Both the position numbers and the translations under genes were made by a program. From Pseudomonadales bacterium (GTDB taxonomy: Bacteria > Pseudomonadota > Gammaproteobacteria > Pseudomonadales > IMCC2047), in contig JAIPFG010000087.1 of assembly GCA_021736745.1 (NCBI GenBank), positions 1-10,223 of the forward strand: DNA of 10,223 bases. Reading direction: 5' to 3'. Of the stretch, positions 1-6,186 are shown one piece after another. Position 1 is the first letter of the stretch. Every line of letters starts with the position of its first letter. The notes under the pieces were generated by a model. It was not told the origin of the DNA. It made no database searches and saw only the letters and a list, made by a program, of their open reading frames with translations.

Positions 1-102
1 GTAAATAAGGTAAGGTTTCGAATGATTTGCTTGCTCCTGCTGGATAAGCTCCCATTCTTTGTTTGGATGTATGAATAATCCCCAGATACGACTGATTAAC
101 AC
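1..102 (-). CDS. Yip1-family integral membrane protein, N-terminal fragment (cut by left edge)
   Basis: An open frame on the minus strand begins with GTG at 102-100 and runs without a stop off the left edge, giving 34 residues. The start is supported by a GAGGA ribosome-binding site at 111-115, eight bases upstream. The translated N-terminus contains RIWGLFIHPNKEWELI, resembling the 'WGLxxHPxxEW' opening I associate with bacterial Yip1-domain proteins of about 200 residues, whose transmembrane segments follow just after this stretch. Those segments lie outside the window, so the family call rests on this short piece. The molecular function of bacterial Yip1 proteins is unclear. The gene lies 102 bases downstream of corB on the same strand and may have its own promoter, because a TATAAT hexamer sits at 142-147. 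It could instead be an unrelated membrane protein sharing this opening. Confidence 0.6.
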   Translation of the reverse strand, partial: MLISRIWGLFIHPNKEWELIQQEQANHSKPYLIY

Positions 103-121
103 TTTATTATTCCTCAGTTTT

Positions 122-147
122 AGCGATTGATCGCTTTAGTTATTATA
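122..147 (-). promoter_or_regulatory. Candidate -10 box with adjoining palindrome upstream of the Yip1-like gene
   Basis: On the minus strand a perfect TATAAT lies at 147-142. A 14-base palindrome (AGCGAT-2-ATCGCT) occupies 122-135, six bases downstream of it, where transcription would be expected to start. No good -35 hexamer is visible at 16-18 bases. The palindrome could be an operator or only a small leader hairpin. This is inference from sequence pattern. Confidence 0.35.
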
Positions 148-204
148 GTTGGACAAATTGCGTGAAGACTAATATGAAATCCCTATATCAGAGAATCTGC
201 TTAT

Positions 205-1503
205 TTAATTATTTTTGGCCCGGTGCGCAATTTCACTAACCTGGACTGTTTTAACGATATTCCCTTTTGTCTTCAGGGTTTCAATATAATAGCCACCAAT
301 CTTAAATGCAACATTTGCATCAGGGATTGACTCCAGTGATTCAATGATTAAACCGTTAAGGGTTTTAGGTCCAGATGTCGGAAGGTGCCAGCTCAAATTT
401 TTATTGATATCCCGAATATTGGCACTACCATCAATAATAAAAGATCCGTCATCTTGCGGGTGTATGTACTTATTATTTGTGGCTGCATCTGTGGTGAACT
501 CGCCAACAATTTCTTCAAGAATATCTTCGAGTGTGGCGATGCCCTGGATATCACCATACTCATCAACGACAAGACCGATCCGGCGTTTTTCACGCTGAAA
601 ATTTAGCAGTTGAGTATTTAGGGGAGTGCTTTCCGGGATGAAGTATGGTTCTTGGGTAACTTCTAAGATTGAGGATTTCGTGATTTTGTTTTCAGTCAAA
701 AAACGAATGGCATTGCGTAAATGTAAAAAGCCTGAAATATGGCTGATGTCTCCTTCATAAACAGGTAACCAAGTATGTTGGCTAGTGCGTATTTGTTCGA
801 TAATCGTCGTAATATCATCTTCCAGGTCGATCCCGGATATCTCATTACGTGGCACCATAATATCTTCAACCGTAACCTTTTCTAAGTCGAGGATGCCTAA
901 CAGCATGTTTTGGTGAGGTTGTGGAATTAGGATACTGGCTTCGTTAACCACAGTGCGTAATTCTTCTTGAGATATTTGATGCTCGGTATGCTCATCAATT
1001 CGGATACCGAATATCCTTAATAAACGGTGTGTGACCAGATTAATCAGCCAGACTAATGGGTACATGATGAAGAGCAAGGGGCGCAACACAAAGGCAGCAG
1101 GAAATGCAACACGCTCGGGGTGCAGTGCCGCAATGGTTTTAGGCGTTATTTCAGAAAAAATCAGAATGATAAGCGTCAGCCCTGCTGTCACTGAGAGTGT
1201 GGTAATACCATCAAGCGCCCCAGTTACGGGGTCGCCCCAAAGGCGAATAGCAATGAGTGTCGTAATTACTGGAGCGGCAATATTGACAAAATTATTACCG
1301 ATCAAAATAACACTGATTAGGCGGTCAGGTCGCTCCAATAGTGAGTTGGCTAATCGAGCCCCTCGGTGTTTCTGCTTGACCAAATGGCGCAAACGATAGC
1401 GGTTGAGCGCCATCATGCCTGTTTCAGAACTAGAGAAAAAACCTGAGAGAATAATTAAGCAGACTAATACTGAAATTAGCGCCGTTAAGGGTATGTCGTC
1501 CAA
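205..1503 (-). CDS. corB: CNNM/CBS-domain transporter-family protein, CorB/YfjD type (HlyC/CorC family)
   Basis: A 432-residue inner-membrane protein of the CNNM/CorB family, linked to Mg2+ homeostasis or efflux in characterised members. The N-terminal CNNM (DUF21) domain covers about residues 1-185 with roughly four hydrophobic segments. It carries the family motif FSSSETGMMALNR at 23-35, NNFVN at 70-74 and SEITPK at 117-122. A CBS pair follows at about 213-335, opening with DIMVPRNE and closing with DEYGDIQGIATLEDILEEIVGE. A C-terminal CorC_HlyC domain spans about 346-424. The start is TTG at 1503-1501. There is no in-frame ATG or GTG before an upstream stop, and the MDDIP opening matches the usual family N-terminus. 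An AAAGG sits about 11 bases upstream. The gene follows ypjD on the same strand after 76 bases, with a plausible promoter in the gap. Family assignment is firm; the transported ion is inferred. Confidence 0.9.
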   Translation of the reverse strand: MDDIPLTALISVLVCLIILSGFFSSSETGMMALNRYRLRHLVKQKHRGARLANSLLERPDRLISVILIGNNFVNIAAPVITTLIAIRLWGDPVTGALDGITTLSVTAGLTLIILIFSEITPKTIAALHPERVAFPAAFVLRPLLFIMYPLVWLINLVTHRLLRIFGIRIDEHTEHQISQEELRTVVNEASILIPQPHQNMLLGILDLEKVTVEDIMVPRNEISGIDLEDDITTIIEQIRTSQHTWLPVYEGDISHISGFLHLRNAIRFLTENKITKSSILEVTQEPYFIPESTPLNTQLLNFQREKRRIGLVVDEYGDIQGIATLEDILEEIVGEFTTDAATNNKYIHPQDDGSFIIDGSANIRDINKNLSWHLPTSGPKTLNGLIIESLESIPDANVAFKIGGYYIETLKTKGNIVKTVQVSEIAHRAKNN

Positions 1504-1536
1504 ATAACCCGCGACCTTTATTATTAGGGGATTGTC

Positions 1537-1565
1537 TTTTTATTCCGTTAGCCCACCAAAGTCAA
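1537..1565 (-). promoter_or_regulatory. Candidate sigma70 promoter for corB
   Basis: Reading the minus strand, TTGACT at 1565-1560 is followed by a 17-base spacer and TAAAAA at 1542-1537. That is five of six and four of six matches to consensus. Transcription would start near 1530, about 27 bases before the TTG codon of corB. It would allow corB to be expressed independently of ypjD upstream. This is a pattern match only. Confidence 0.4.
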
Positions 1566-1579
1566 GCGTGTTGCAGCAA

Positions 1580-2386
1580 TTAGCTGCCGGGGGGGAGCAA
1601 AATTTCCAGCACTAATTTAGTGCCAAAATAGGCAAGCATAAGGAGAAGGTAGCCAAAAATAGTCCAGCGTATAGCGATGCTTCCACGCCAGCCTTTCCAG
1701 TGGCGACCTGCCAGCAAGAGAGAAAATATGAGCCAAGCGAAAATAGACAGAAGTGTTTTGTGTGCAAGATGTTGGGCAAACATATCCTGAATAAAAAATG
1801 CACCGGAAATGATTGCTGCTGAGAGTAGAACCACACCAACCCAAATTAACTCAAACAGGAGCTGTTCCATCACTTGCAGGGGGGGGAGGCGCATAATAAA
1901 CCCGTTGGCCCGCTTATGGTGAAGTTGTTGATCCTGCCAAGCTAACAGCACGGCTTGTATTGCTGCAATGGTCAGCACGCTATAGGCAAATAACGACAGT
2001 AGGATGTGGCTAACGCTATGCAGGCTCAGATGTATGGTAGGTTCAACAGTGCCATGAGCAATGATGGCAGATCCAAGGCCGAGCGCAGCAATAGGATAGA
2101 CGCCTATCAGCAGGTTTTCCAAAGGTTTTTGTATGCTACTGACAAGAACCAAGCCGGTGATCAACCAACCAATTAAGGATGAGATTTTAAAAAACCCCAG
2201 GTGCAAACCTGCGTCAGTGACAACGGTGCCATTAAAACTGACAGTATGGAGAAGTAAAGCTAATGCGCCGAGCAGCAACACGCGACAACGCTGAGAATTG
2301 TCGCGACGAACTAAATGATAATATTGTAAAATGGCGCCGCCGATGTAACAGGCGATGGCAGTGCTGCCTACAATGGTCGAAGTCAT
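1580..2386 (-). CDS. ypjD: YpjD, CcsA-like inner membrane protein
   Basis: A 268-residue, very hydrophobic protein with about eight predicted membrane helices, resembling YpjD, a member of the CcsA/CcmC/ResC cytochrome c assembly-like superfamily. Family-type elements visible are an H-rich helix opening at about 119-136 (HLSLHSVSHILLSLFAY), an HKTLLSIFAW segment at 209-218, and the WKGWRG...RWTIFGY C-terminal region at about 230-246 followed by LAYFGTKLVLE. CcsA-type relatives handle haem through membrane histidines, but a role of YpjD in cytochrome maturation is not established. No other ccm/ccs gene is nearby. The usual position next to corB and divergent from ffh is conserved in many gammaproteobacteria. 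The ATG at 2386 lacks a clear Shine-Dalgarno sequence. The gene contains an eight-C run at residues 167-170 and a seven-C run at the C-terminus, which are slippage-prone. Confidence 0.85.
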   Translation of the reverse strand: MTSTIVGSTAIACYIGGAILQYYHLVRRDNSQRCRVLLLGALALLLHTVSFNGTVVTDAGLHLGFFKISSLIGWLITGLVLVSSIQKPLENLLIGVYPIAALGLGSAIIAHGTVEPTIHLSLHSVSHILLSLFAYSVLTIAAIQAVLLAWQDQQLHHKRANGFIMRLPPLQVMEQLLFELIWVGVVLLSAAIISGAFFIQDMFAQHLAHKTLLSIFAWLIFSLLLAGRHWKGWRGSIAIRWTIFGYLLLMLAYFGTKLVLEILLPPGS

Positions 2387-2508
2387 TTCGATGGTGTTTT
2401 GGCTTTGTTAGTGTTAATTCAGATTCCTTGGAGTGAGGAATGTATTGTATTTCCTGCTAAAATGCCACACTAAATATTAAGGTTTCCCGATAACACGAGT
2501 GGATAGAT
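2387..2508. promoter_or_regulatory. Divergent ypjD/ffh intergenic region with candidate promoters
   Basis: This 122-bp gap must hold the start signals for both directions. For ffh, an extended -10 (TGC then TAAAAT at 2458-2463) is visible without a convincing -35. For ypjD, TACAAT can be read on the minus strand at 2449-2444, again with a poor -35. An inverted repeat ATTCCT/AGGAAT (2423-2428 and 2436-2441, seven-base spacer) lies between the two genes and could be a protein-binding site. Only the extended -10 is reasonably persuasive. Confidence 0.4.
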
Positions 2509-3876
2509 ATGTTTGATAGTTTGACCAACCGTTTAACCGATGTTCTGAAACAGGTCAGCGGAAAAGCAAAACTGACTGAAGAAAATATTAAAGATACCTT
2601 GCGTGAAGTGCGTATGGCGCTATTGGAGGCCGATGTCGCGCTTCCGGTGGTAAAAACTTTTATAGAAAGTATTAAACAACGAGCGATTGGTCAAGAGGTT
2701 GCACAAAGCCTGACACCAGGACAAGCCTTTATCAAGGTTGTACAAAGCGAGCTTGAAAAGGTGATGGGTGAATATTGCGAGGAGCTCAATCTTGCCGCGC
2801 AACCGCCAGCCGTTATTCTGGTTGCCGGACTACAAGGAGCAGGTAAAACAACATCGATCGCTAAACTTTCACGCTGGCTCAAGGAACGTAAAAATAAGAA
2901 AGTGACGGTGGCCAGTGCTGACGTGTACCGACCTGCCGCGATTAAACAGTTGGAAACATTGGCAGCTGAGGTTGGCGTTGATTTTTTCCCAAGCTCAATC
3001 GATCAAAATCCTGTGGACATTGCCCGTAATGCTATATCCCATGCCAAACAACGTTTTTCAGATGTAGTCTTGATTGATACCGCTGGGCGCTTGCATGTTG
3101 ATACAGACATGATGATGGAAATTAAAGCATTGCATGCGGCCATTAATCCGGTTGAAACCCTTTTCGTAGTTGATGCGATGACTGGGCAAGATGCCGCTAA
3201 TACCGCTAAAGCCTTTGGTGATGCGCTGCCCTTAACTGGTGTGATTTTGACCAAGGCCGATGGTGATTCCCGTGGTGGGGCGGCGTTATCAGTACGGCAA
3301 ATCACCGGTAAACCCATCAAGTTTATTGGTGTCGGTGAAAAAACTGATGCCTTAGAGCCATTTTATCCAGACCGTATGGCATCGCGTATTCTGGATATGG
3401 GGGATGTGCTTAGCCTGATCGAAGAGGTTGAGCGTAAAATTGACAAGAAGAAAGCCGACAAACTGGTTAAAAAAGTTGCAAAGGGAAAGAAATTTGACCT
3501 AAATGATTTTCGTGATCAACTGGAACAAATGCGTAATATGGGGGGGCTCTCAGGATTAATGGATAAGCTGCCAGGGATGGGGCAAATGTCCGGTATGGTT
3601 GAGAAGCAGGTTAATGATAAGTCGTTGGGGCAAATGGAAGCGCTCATCAACTCAATGACGCCACATGAAAGACGCTATCCTGATGTTATCAATAATTCCA
3701 GAAAACGCCGGATAACAGCAGGTTCCGGGACCCATATCCAGGATTTGAATCGACTGTTGAAACAGCATAAACAGATGCAAAAAATGATGAAGAAATTTTC
3801 AAAAAAAGGTGGAATGGCCAATATGATGCGTGGGCTGAGCGGCATGATGCCTCCGGGCGGTGGGTTTCCACGTTAA
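2509..3876 (+). CDS. ffh: Signal recognition particle GTPase Ffh (SRP54 homologue)
   Basis: A 455-residue cytosolic protein that, with 4.5S RNA, binds signal sequences on nascent membrane proteins and delivers ribosomes to the receptor FtsY. The four-helix N domain covers about residues 1-90. The Ras-like G domain covers about 98-295, with P-loop GLQGAGKTT at 107-115, insertion-box DVYRPAA at 138-144, DTAGR at 190-194, TKADGD at 248-253 and GVGE at 274-277. The methionine-rich M domain runs from about 300 to the end and contains the finger-loop stretch GGLSGLMDKLPGM and the RNA-binding SRKRRITAGSG at 397-407. The C-terminal tail KKGGMANMMRGL is typical. All catalytic motifs are intact and the length is normal. 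The ATG at 2509 gives the canonical MFDSL opening, with a weak GTGGA upstream. It is divergent from ypjD and followed 140 bases later by rpsP, as in many gammaproteobacteria. Confidence 0.98.
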   Translation: MFDSLTNRLTDVLKQVSGKAKLTEENIKDTLREVRMALLEADVALPVVKTFIESIKQRAIGQEVAQSLTPGQAFIKVVQSELEKVMGEYCEELNLAAQPPAVILVAGLQGAGKTTSIAKLSRWLKERKNKKVTVASADVYRPAAIKQLETLAAEVGVDFFPSSIDQNPVDIARNAISHAKQRFSDVVLIDTAGRLHVDTDMMMEIKALHAAINPVETLFVVDAMTGQDAANTAKAFGDALPLTGVILTKADGDSRGGAALSVRQITGKPIKFIGVGEKTDALEPFYPDRMASRILDMGDVLSLIEEVERKIDKKKADKLVKKVAKGKKFDLNDFRDQLEQMRNMGGLSGLMDKLPGMGQMSGMVEKQVNDKSLGQMEALINSMTPHERRYPDVINNSRKRRITAGSGTHIQDLNRLLKQHKQMQKMMKKFSKKGGMANMMRGLSGMMPPGGGFPR

Positions 3877-3903
3877 TCATTAAGTGAAATATTAAGATAA
3901 GTG

Positions 3904-3934
3904 CTTGGCAGGCCAAGTATTTTTGACGTAGAAT
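3904..3934 (+). promoter_or_regulatory. Promoter of the rpsP operon, -35 inside a palindrome
   Basis: TTGGCA at 3905-3910 and TAGAAT at 3929-3934 are separated by 18 bases, a good sigma70 promoter. The bases just after the -10 are ACGCGCC, a GC-rich discriminator of the kind found on stringently controlled (ppGpp/DksA) ribosomal promoters. Stringent control is therefore inferred. The -35 overlaps an inverted repeat CTTGG-CAGG-CCAAG (3904-3917), followed by TATTTTT. The same bases could act as a weak terminator for ffh transcripts or as an operator. Confidence 0.6.
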
Positions 3935-3947
3935 ACGCGCCTTTTTC

Positions 3948-3992
3948 GGGCGTCTTGCCCTTTTAGTAATCGTAGGTGATTTCAAAGCCTAC
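3948..3992 (+). promoter_or_regulatory. Two-hairpin 5' leader of the rpsP operon
   Basis: If transcription starts near 3941, the rpsP mRNA has a leader of about 76 bases. It contains GGGC-GTCTT-deleted-G pairing: GGGC at 3948-3951 pairs with GCCC at 3957-3960 and is followed by TTTT, a minimal terminator-like hairpin. A second stem pairs GTAGG at 3972-3976 with CCTAC at 3988-3992. The ribosome-binding site of rpsP lies just beyond the second stem. The structures may be an attenuator or binding site for autoregulation, or have no role. They are short and unproven. Confidence 0.35.
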
Positions 3993-4016
3993 CCGGATTA
4001 GAGGATACAGTAGCAA

Positions 4017-4262
4017 ATGGTAGTTATTAGGTTGTCTCGTGGTGGTGCAAAAAAACGCCCTTTTTACCATATTACCGTTGCCGATCGCCGTCGGCCCCGT
4101 GATGGACAATATGTCGAGCGTATTGGTTTCTTTAATCCGGGTGCTCGGGGCCAAGAGGTACGCCTGAATGTGGATCAAGAGCGTGTCGATTATTGGTTGA
4201 GCAAAGGCGCGCAGCCTTCGGCTCGTGTGTCCACATTGCTAAAGGATGCCGCAAAGGCCTAA
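4017..4262 (+). CDS. rpsP: 30S ribosomal protein S16
   Basis: An 81-residue basic protein of the small ribosomal subunit, which binds 16S rRNA and helps early assembly of the 30S body. The sequence shows the S16 signature: an opening MVVIRLSRGGAKKRPFY, the ADRRRPRDG motif at about residues 22-30, the ERIGFFNP motif at 34-41 and the DYWLSKGAQPS segment near 58-68. Length is typical for the family (about 80-85). The ATG at 4017 is preceded by GAGGA at 4001-4005, eleven bases upstream, which is a slightly long spacing. It is the first gene of the rpsP-rimM-trmD-rplS operon, 18 bases before rimM, and is preceded by a strong promoter with a GC-rich discriminator. Confidence 0.98.
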   Translation: MVVIRLSRGGAKKRPFYHITVADRRRPRDGQYVERIGFFNPGARGQEVRLNVDQERVDYWLSKGAQPSARVSTLLKDAAKA

Positions 4263-4280
4263 GGTTAGGTTATTTCCAGC

Positions 4281-4829
4281 ATGTCTCCTGTGTTGCGGGA
4301 TGATTTAGTTGTGCTGGGTCGCATCACTTCTGTTTATGGCGTTAAAGGCTGGGTCAAAGTTCTCTCAGAAACCGAACCGAAGCAAGGCCTTCTGGAGTAT
4401 CGTCCCTGGCTAATTAAGCGTAATGATCAAGACTGGGAACCGGTCACACTAGTCGCCGGTAGGCAACATGGGAAAGGGTTGGTTGTCCAGTTTGAGGGAT
4501 GTAACGATCGCGATGTTGCTATGCAATACTGCGGTGCGTTGATTGCTTCACCAAAGACAAGTTTGCCAGCATTAGAGAATGGTGAGTTTTACTGGCATCA
4601 GCTGGAAGGACTAAAGGTATTTTGTCAGGGCGTTGCGGGACAAAAAGTTTTGTTGGGACGAGTGGATTATGTGATGTCGACCGGTGCCAACGATGTGCTC
4701 GTTGTGAAAGGCTGTGAGTCGAGCATTGATCAAAGAGAGCGATTACTACCTTATTTGGTAGGACAGGTAGTGAAAAAAATTGATTTACAAGCAGGCGAAA
4801 TAAGCGTCGATTGGGATCCGGAGTTTTAA
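4281..4829 (+). CDS. rimM: Ribosome maturation factor RimM (16S rRNA processing)
   Basis: A 182-residue cytosolic assembly factor that binds free 30S subunits, through S19, and is needed for maturation of the 3' domain of 16S rRNA. The N-terminal beta-barrel domain opens with the family motif GRITSVYGVKGWVKV at residues 13-27 and includes the conserved NDRDVA at 75-80. The C-terminal PRC-barrel begins near GEFYWHQLEGLKV (101-113), with TGANDVLVV at 134-142 and RLLPYL at 154-159, and ends in VDWDPEF. Length and motifs are normal. The ATG at 4281 has only a weak AGGT about ten bases upstream, which suggests translational coupling to rpsP, whose stop codon is 18 bases before. The stop TAA at 4827-4829 is only two bases before the trmD start, so rimM and trmD are almost certainly coupled. 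Confidence 0.97.
   Translation: MSPVLRDDLVVLGRITSVYGVKGWVKVLSETEPKQGLLEYRPWLIKRNDQDWEPVTLVAGRQHGKGLVVQFEGCNDRDVAMQYCGALIASPKTSLPALENGEFYWHQLEGLKVFCQGVAGQKVLLGRVDYVMSTGANDVLVVKGCESSIDQRERLLPYLVGQVVKKIDLQAGEISVDWDPEF
4820..4823 (+). promoter_or_regulatory. Ribosome-binding site that fixes the trmD start
   Basis: GGAG inside the end of rimM lies exactly eight bases before GTG at 4832. This favours 4832 over the in-frame TTG at 4811, which would add seven residues not found in the family. Confidence 0.75.
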
Positions 4830-4831
4830 CG

Positions 4832-5575
4832 GTGAAAATCGGAGTTGTTAGTCTGTTCCCTGAAATGTTCAGGGCCGTGACTGATTATGGGATTACGGGC
4901 AGGGCTGTCAGACAGGGATTGTTGGAATTAATTTGCTGGGATCCAAGGGCTTTTACGACGGATAAGCACCAGACCGTCGATGATCGGCCCTATGGCGGCG
5001 GGCCTGGCATGCTAATGAAAGTGCAGCCTTTGCGGGATGCGATTGGAGCGGCTAAAAAAGTTATCGGTGAGCAGACGACCGTGGCTTATTTATCACCGCA
5101 AGGGCGCCGGTTGGATCAGAATGCTGTCCGTGAGCTGGCAGCTAGAGAGTCATTAATTTTGGTGGCCGGGCGTTATGAAGGGATTGACGAGCGTGTGATT
5201 GATGTCGATATCCATGAAGAGTGGTCGATAGGCGATTACGTATTATCAGGTGGCGAGCTGGGTGCGATGGTCATGATTGATGCAATAACGCGCTGGTTAC
5301 CTGGTGCTTTGGGTCATCAGGATTCTGCAGCACAGGATTCTTTTATAGATGGGTTGCTTGACTGTCCGCACTATACACGACCCGAAAACCTGTTGGGTCA
5401 GGATGTTCCCGAGGTATTGATGAGCGGGCATCATGAGGAAATAAGACGCTGGCGCTTGAGCCAGTCGTTAGGTCGAACCTGGTTACGTAGGCCAGACCTG
5501 TTGGAAAAATTGGAGTTGGACAGCGAGCAAGAGTTGTTGCTGGCTGAATTTAAACAAGAGCATCAGACCGATTAA
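4832..5575 (+). CDS. trmD: tRNA (guanine-37-N1)-methyltransferase TrmD
   Basis: A 247-residue SPOUT-class enzyme that transfers a methyl group from S-adenosylmethionine to G37 of tRNAs carrying G36, preventing +1 frameshifts. The trefoil-knot SAM domain shows YLSPQGRRL at 86-94, LVAGRYEGIDERVI at 110-123 and SIGDYVLSGGELG at 132-144. The catalytic region contains Arg154 and Asp169 (in SAAQDSF), which fall at the same numbers as the E. coli catalytic residues when counting from GTG 4832. The C-terminal domain carries LLDCPHYTRPE and EIRRWRLSQSLGRTWLRRP. The start GTG has GGAG at ideal spacing and gives the canonical MKIGVVSLFPEMF opening. The two-base gap to rimM implies translational coupling. 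It is followed by rplS after 44 bases. The active form in the family is a homodimer. Confidence 0.98.
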   Translation: MKIGVVSLFPEMFRAVTDYGITGRAVRQGLLELICWDPRAFTTDKHQTVDDRPYGGGPGMLMKVQPLRDAIGAAKKVIGEQTTVAYLSPQGRRLDQNAVRELAARESLILVAGRYEGIDERVIDVDIHEEWSIGDYVLSGGELGAMVMIDAITRWLPGALGHQDSAAQDSFIDGLLDCPHYTRPENLLGQDVPEVLMSGHHEEIRRWRLSQSLGRTWLRRPDLLEKLELDSEQELLLAEFKQEHQTD

Positions 5576-5619
5576 CGGTCAGCAAAATAGCCGAAATTGG
5601 TAATTTAGGAGCGAGAACA

Positions 5620-5976
5620 ATGAGCGGAAAGAATACAATTATCCAAGCGCTTGAAGCAGAGCAATTGGGCAAAGAAATACCCCAATTTGCCCCCGGTGAT
5701 ACAATCGTGGTTCAGGTAAGGGTTACCGAAGGTAACCGGGAACGTTTGCAGGCCTTTGAGGGCGTCGTTCTAGGTAAGCGCAATCGCGGATTGAATTCGG
5801 CATTTACTGTACGTAAGATTTCTCATGGTGTGGGTGTTGAACGTACTTTTCAAACCTACAGTAAATTGATTGATAGTATTCAGGTCAAGCGCCGTGGTGA
5901 TGTGCGTCAGGCAAAGCTTTACTACTTAAGAGAATTATCAGGTAAAGCAGCGCGTATCAAGGAAAAAATTCAGTAA
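5620..5976 (+). CDS. rplS: 50S ribosomal protein L19
   Basis: A 118-residue basic ribosomal protein located at the 30S-50S interface. Conserved stretches are PGDTIVVQVRVTEGNRERLQAFEGVV (about residues 25-50), RNRGLNSAFTVRKISHGVGVERTFQ (about 54-78), SIQVKRRGDVRQAKLYYLRE (about 87-106) and the terminal GKAARIKEK. Together they leave no doubt about identity. E. coli L19 is 115 residues, so the length is normal. ATG 5620 has a strong AGGAG at 5607-5611 with eight-base spacing, consistent with the higher translation a ribosomal protein needs compared with rimM and trmD. It is the last gene of the operon: a strong intrinsic terminator begins 17 bases after its stop codon. Confidence 0.98.
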   Translation: MSGKNTIIQALEAEQLGKEIPQFAPGDTIVVQVRVTEGNRERLQAFEGVVLGKRNRGLNSAFTVRKISHGVGVERTFQTYSKLIDSIQVKRRGDVRQAKLYYLRELSGKAARIKEKIQ

Positions 5977-5992
5977 TCAGGATAATGCTGTA

Positions 5993-6016
5993 ACGGGCGG
6001 TTTAACCGCCCGTTTT
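5993..6016 (+). terminator. Intrinsic terminator of the rpsP-rplS operon
   Basis: A perfect nine-base-pair stem ACGGGCGGT/ACCGCCCGT (5993-6001 and 6005-6013) closes a three-base loop and runs into TTTT, then CGTT. It is GC-rich, starts 17 bases after the rplS stop and is the clearest terminator in the window. Confidence 0.92.
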
Positions 6017-6108
6017 CGTTGTAATCGATTTTAAATATTCTTCTGATCATCACTGTGACTGATGTGAGCATCAGCCTGGTTTTCTCTGCCGACGCCAGCT
6101 AATCAATC

Positions 6109-6140
6109 CAGCGACGATTTGCCGGAACCTATTGTCGCTG
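6109..6140 (+). repeat. Inverted repeat (10-bp stem) upstream of dsbC
   Basis: CAGCGACGAT at 6109-6118 pairs with ATTGTCGCTG at 6131-6140, ten pairs with a single G-T wobble, around a 12-base loop. It is not followed by a T run, so it does not look like a terminator. It lies 46 bases before the preferred dsbC start and could be an operator or a leader hairpin. A smaller perfect stem CTGATG-4-CATCAG lies upstream at 6059-6074. The rest of the 5977-6186 gap shows no gene and no convincing promoter. Confidence 0.55.
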
Positions 6141-6186
6141 CTACTCTCTAACGACAGTTATGAAAAATAATGTTTTAGGGGTCTTC

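Noticed and set aside
1031..1399. A 122-codon plus-strand open frame opposite corB
   Set aside because: It lies antisense to the conserved CNNM domain and its composition looks like a mirror of that coding frame, with no recognisable domain.
3003..3320. A 105-codon minus-strand open frame inside ffh
   Set aside because: It overlaps the strictly conserved GTPase motifs of Ffh in antisense and has no features of its own.
3904..3923. Intrinsic terminator for ffh
   Set aside because: The stem is only five base pairs and the T stretch is interrupted; the same bases make a good -35 element, so I report it as part of the rpsP promoter.
4811..4831. TTG 4811 as the trmD start, overlapping rimM
   Set aside because: GTG 4832 has a perfectly spaced GGAG and gives the family N-terminus and standard catalytic numbering.
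6160..6186. ATG 6160 as the dsbC start
   Set aside because: No ribosome-binding site precedes it, whereas ATG 6187 has AGGGG upstream and gives a compact signal peptide. It remains possible.
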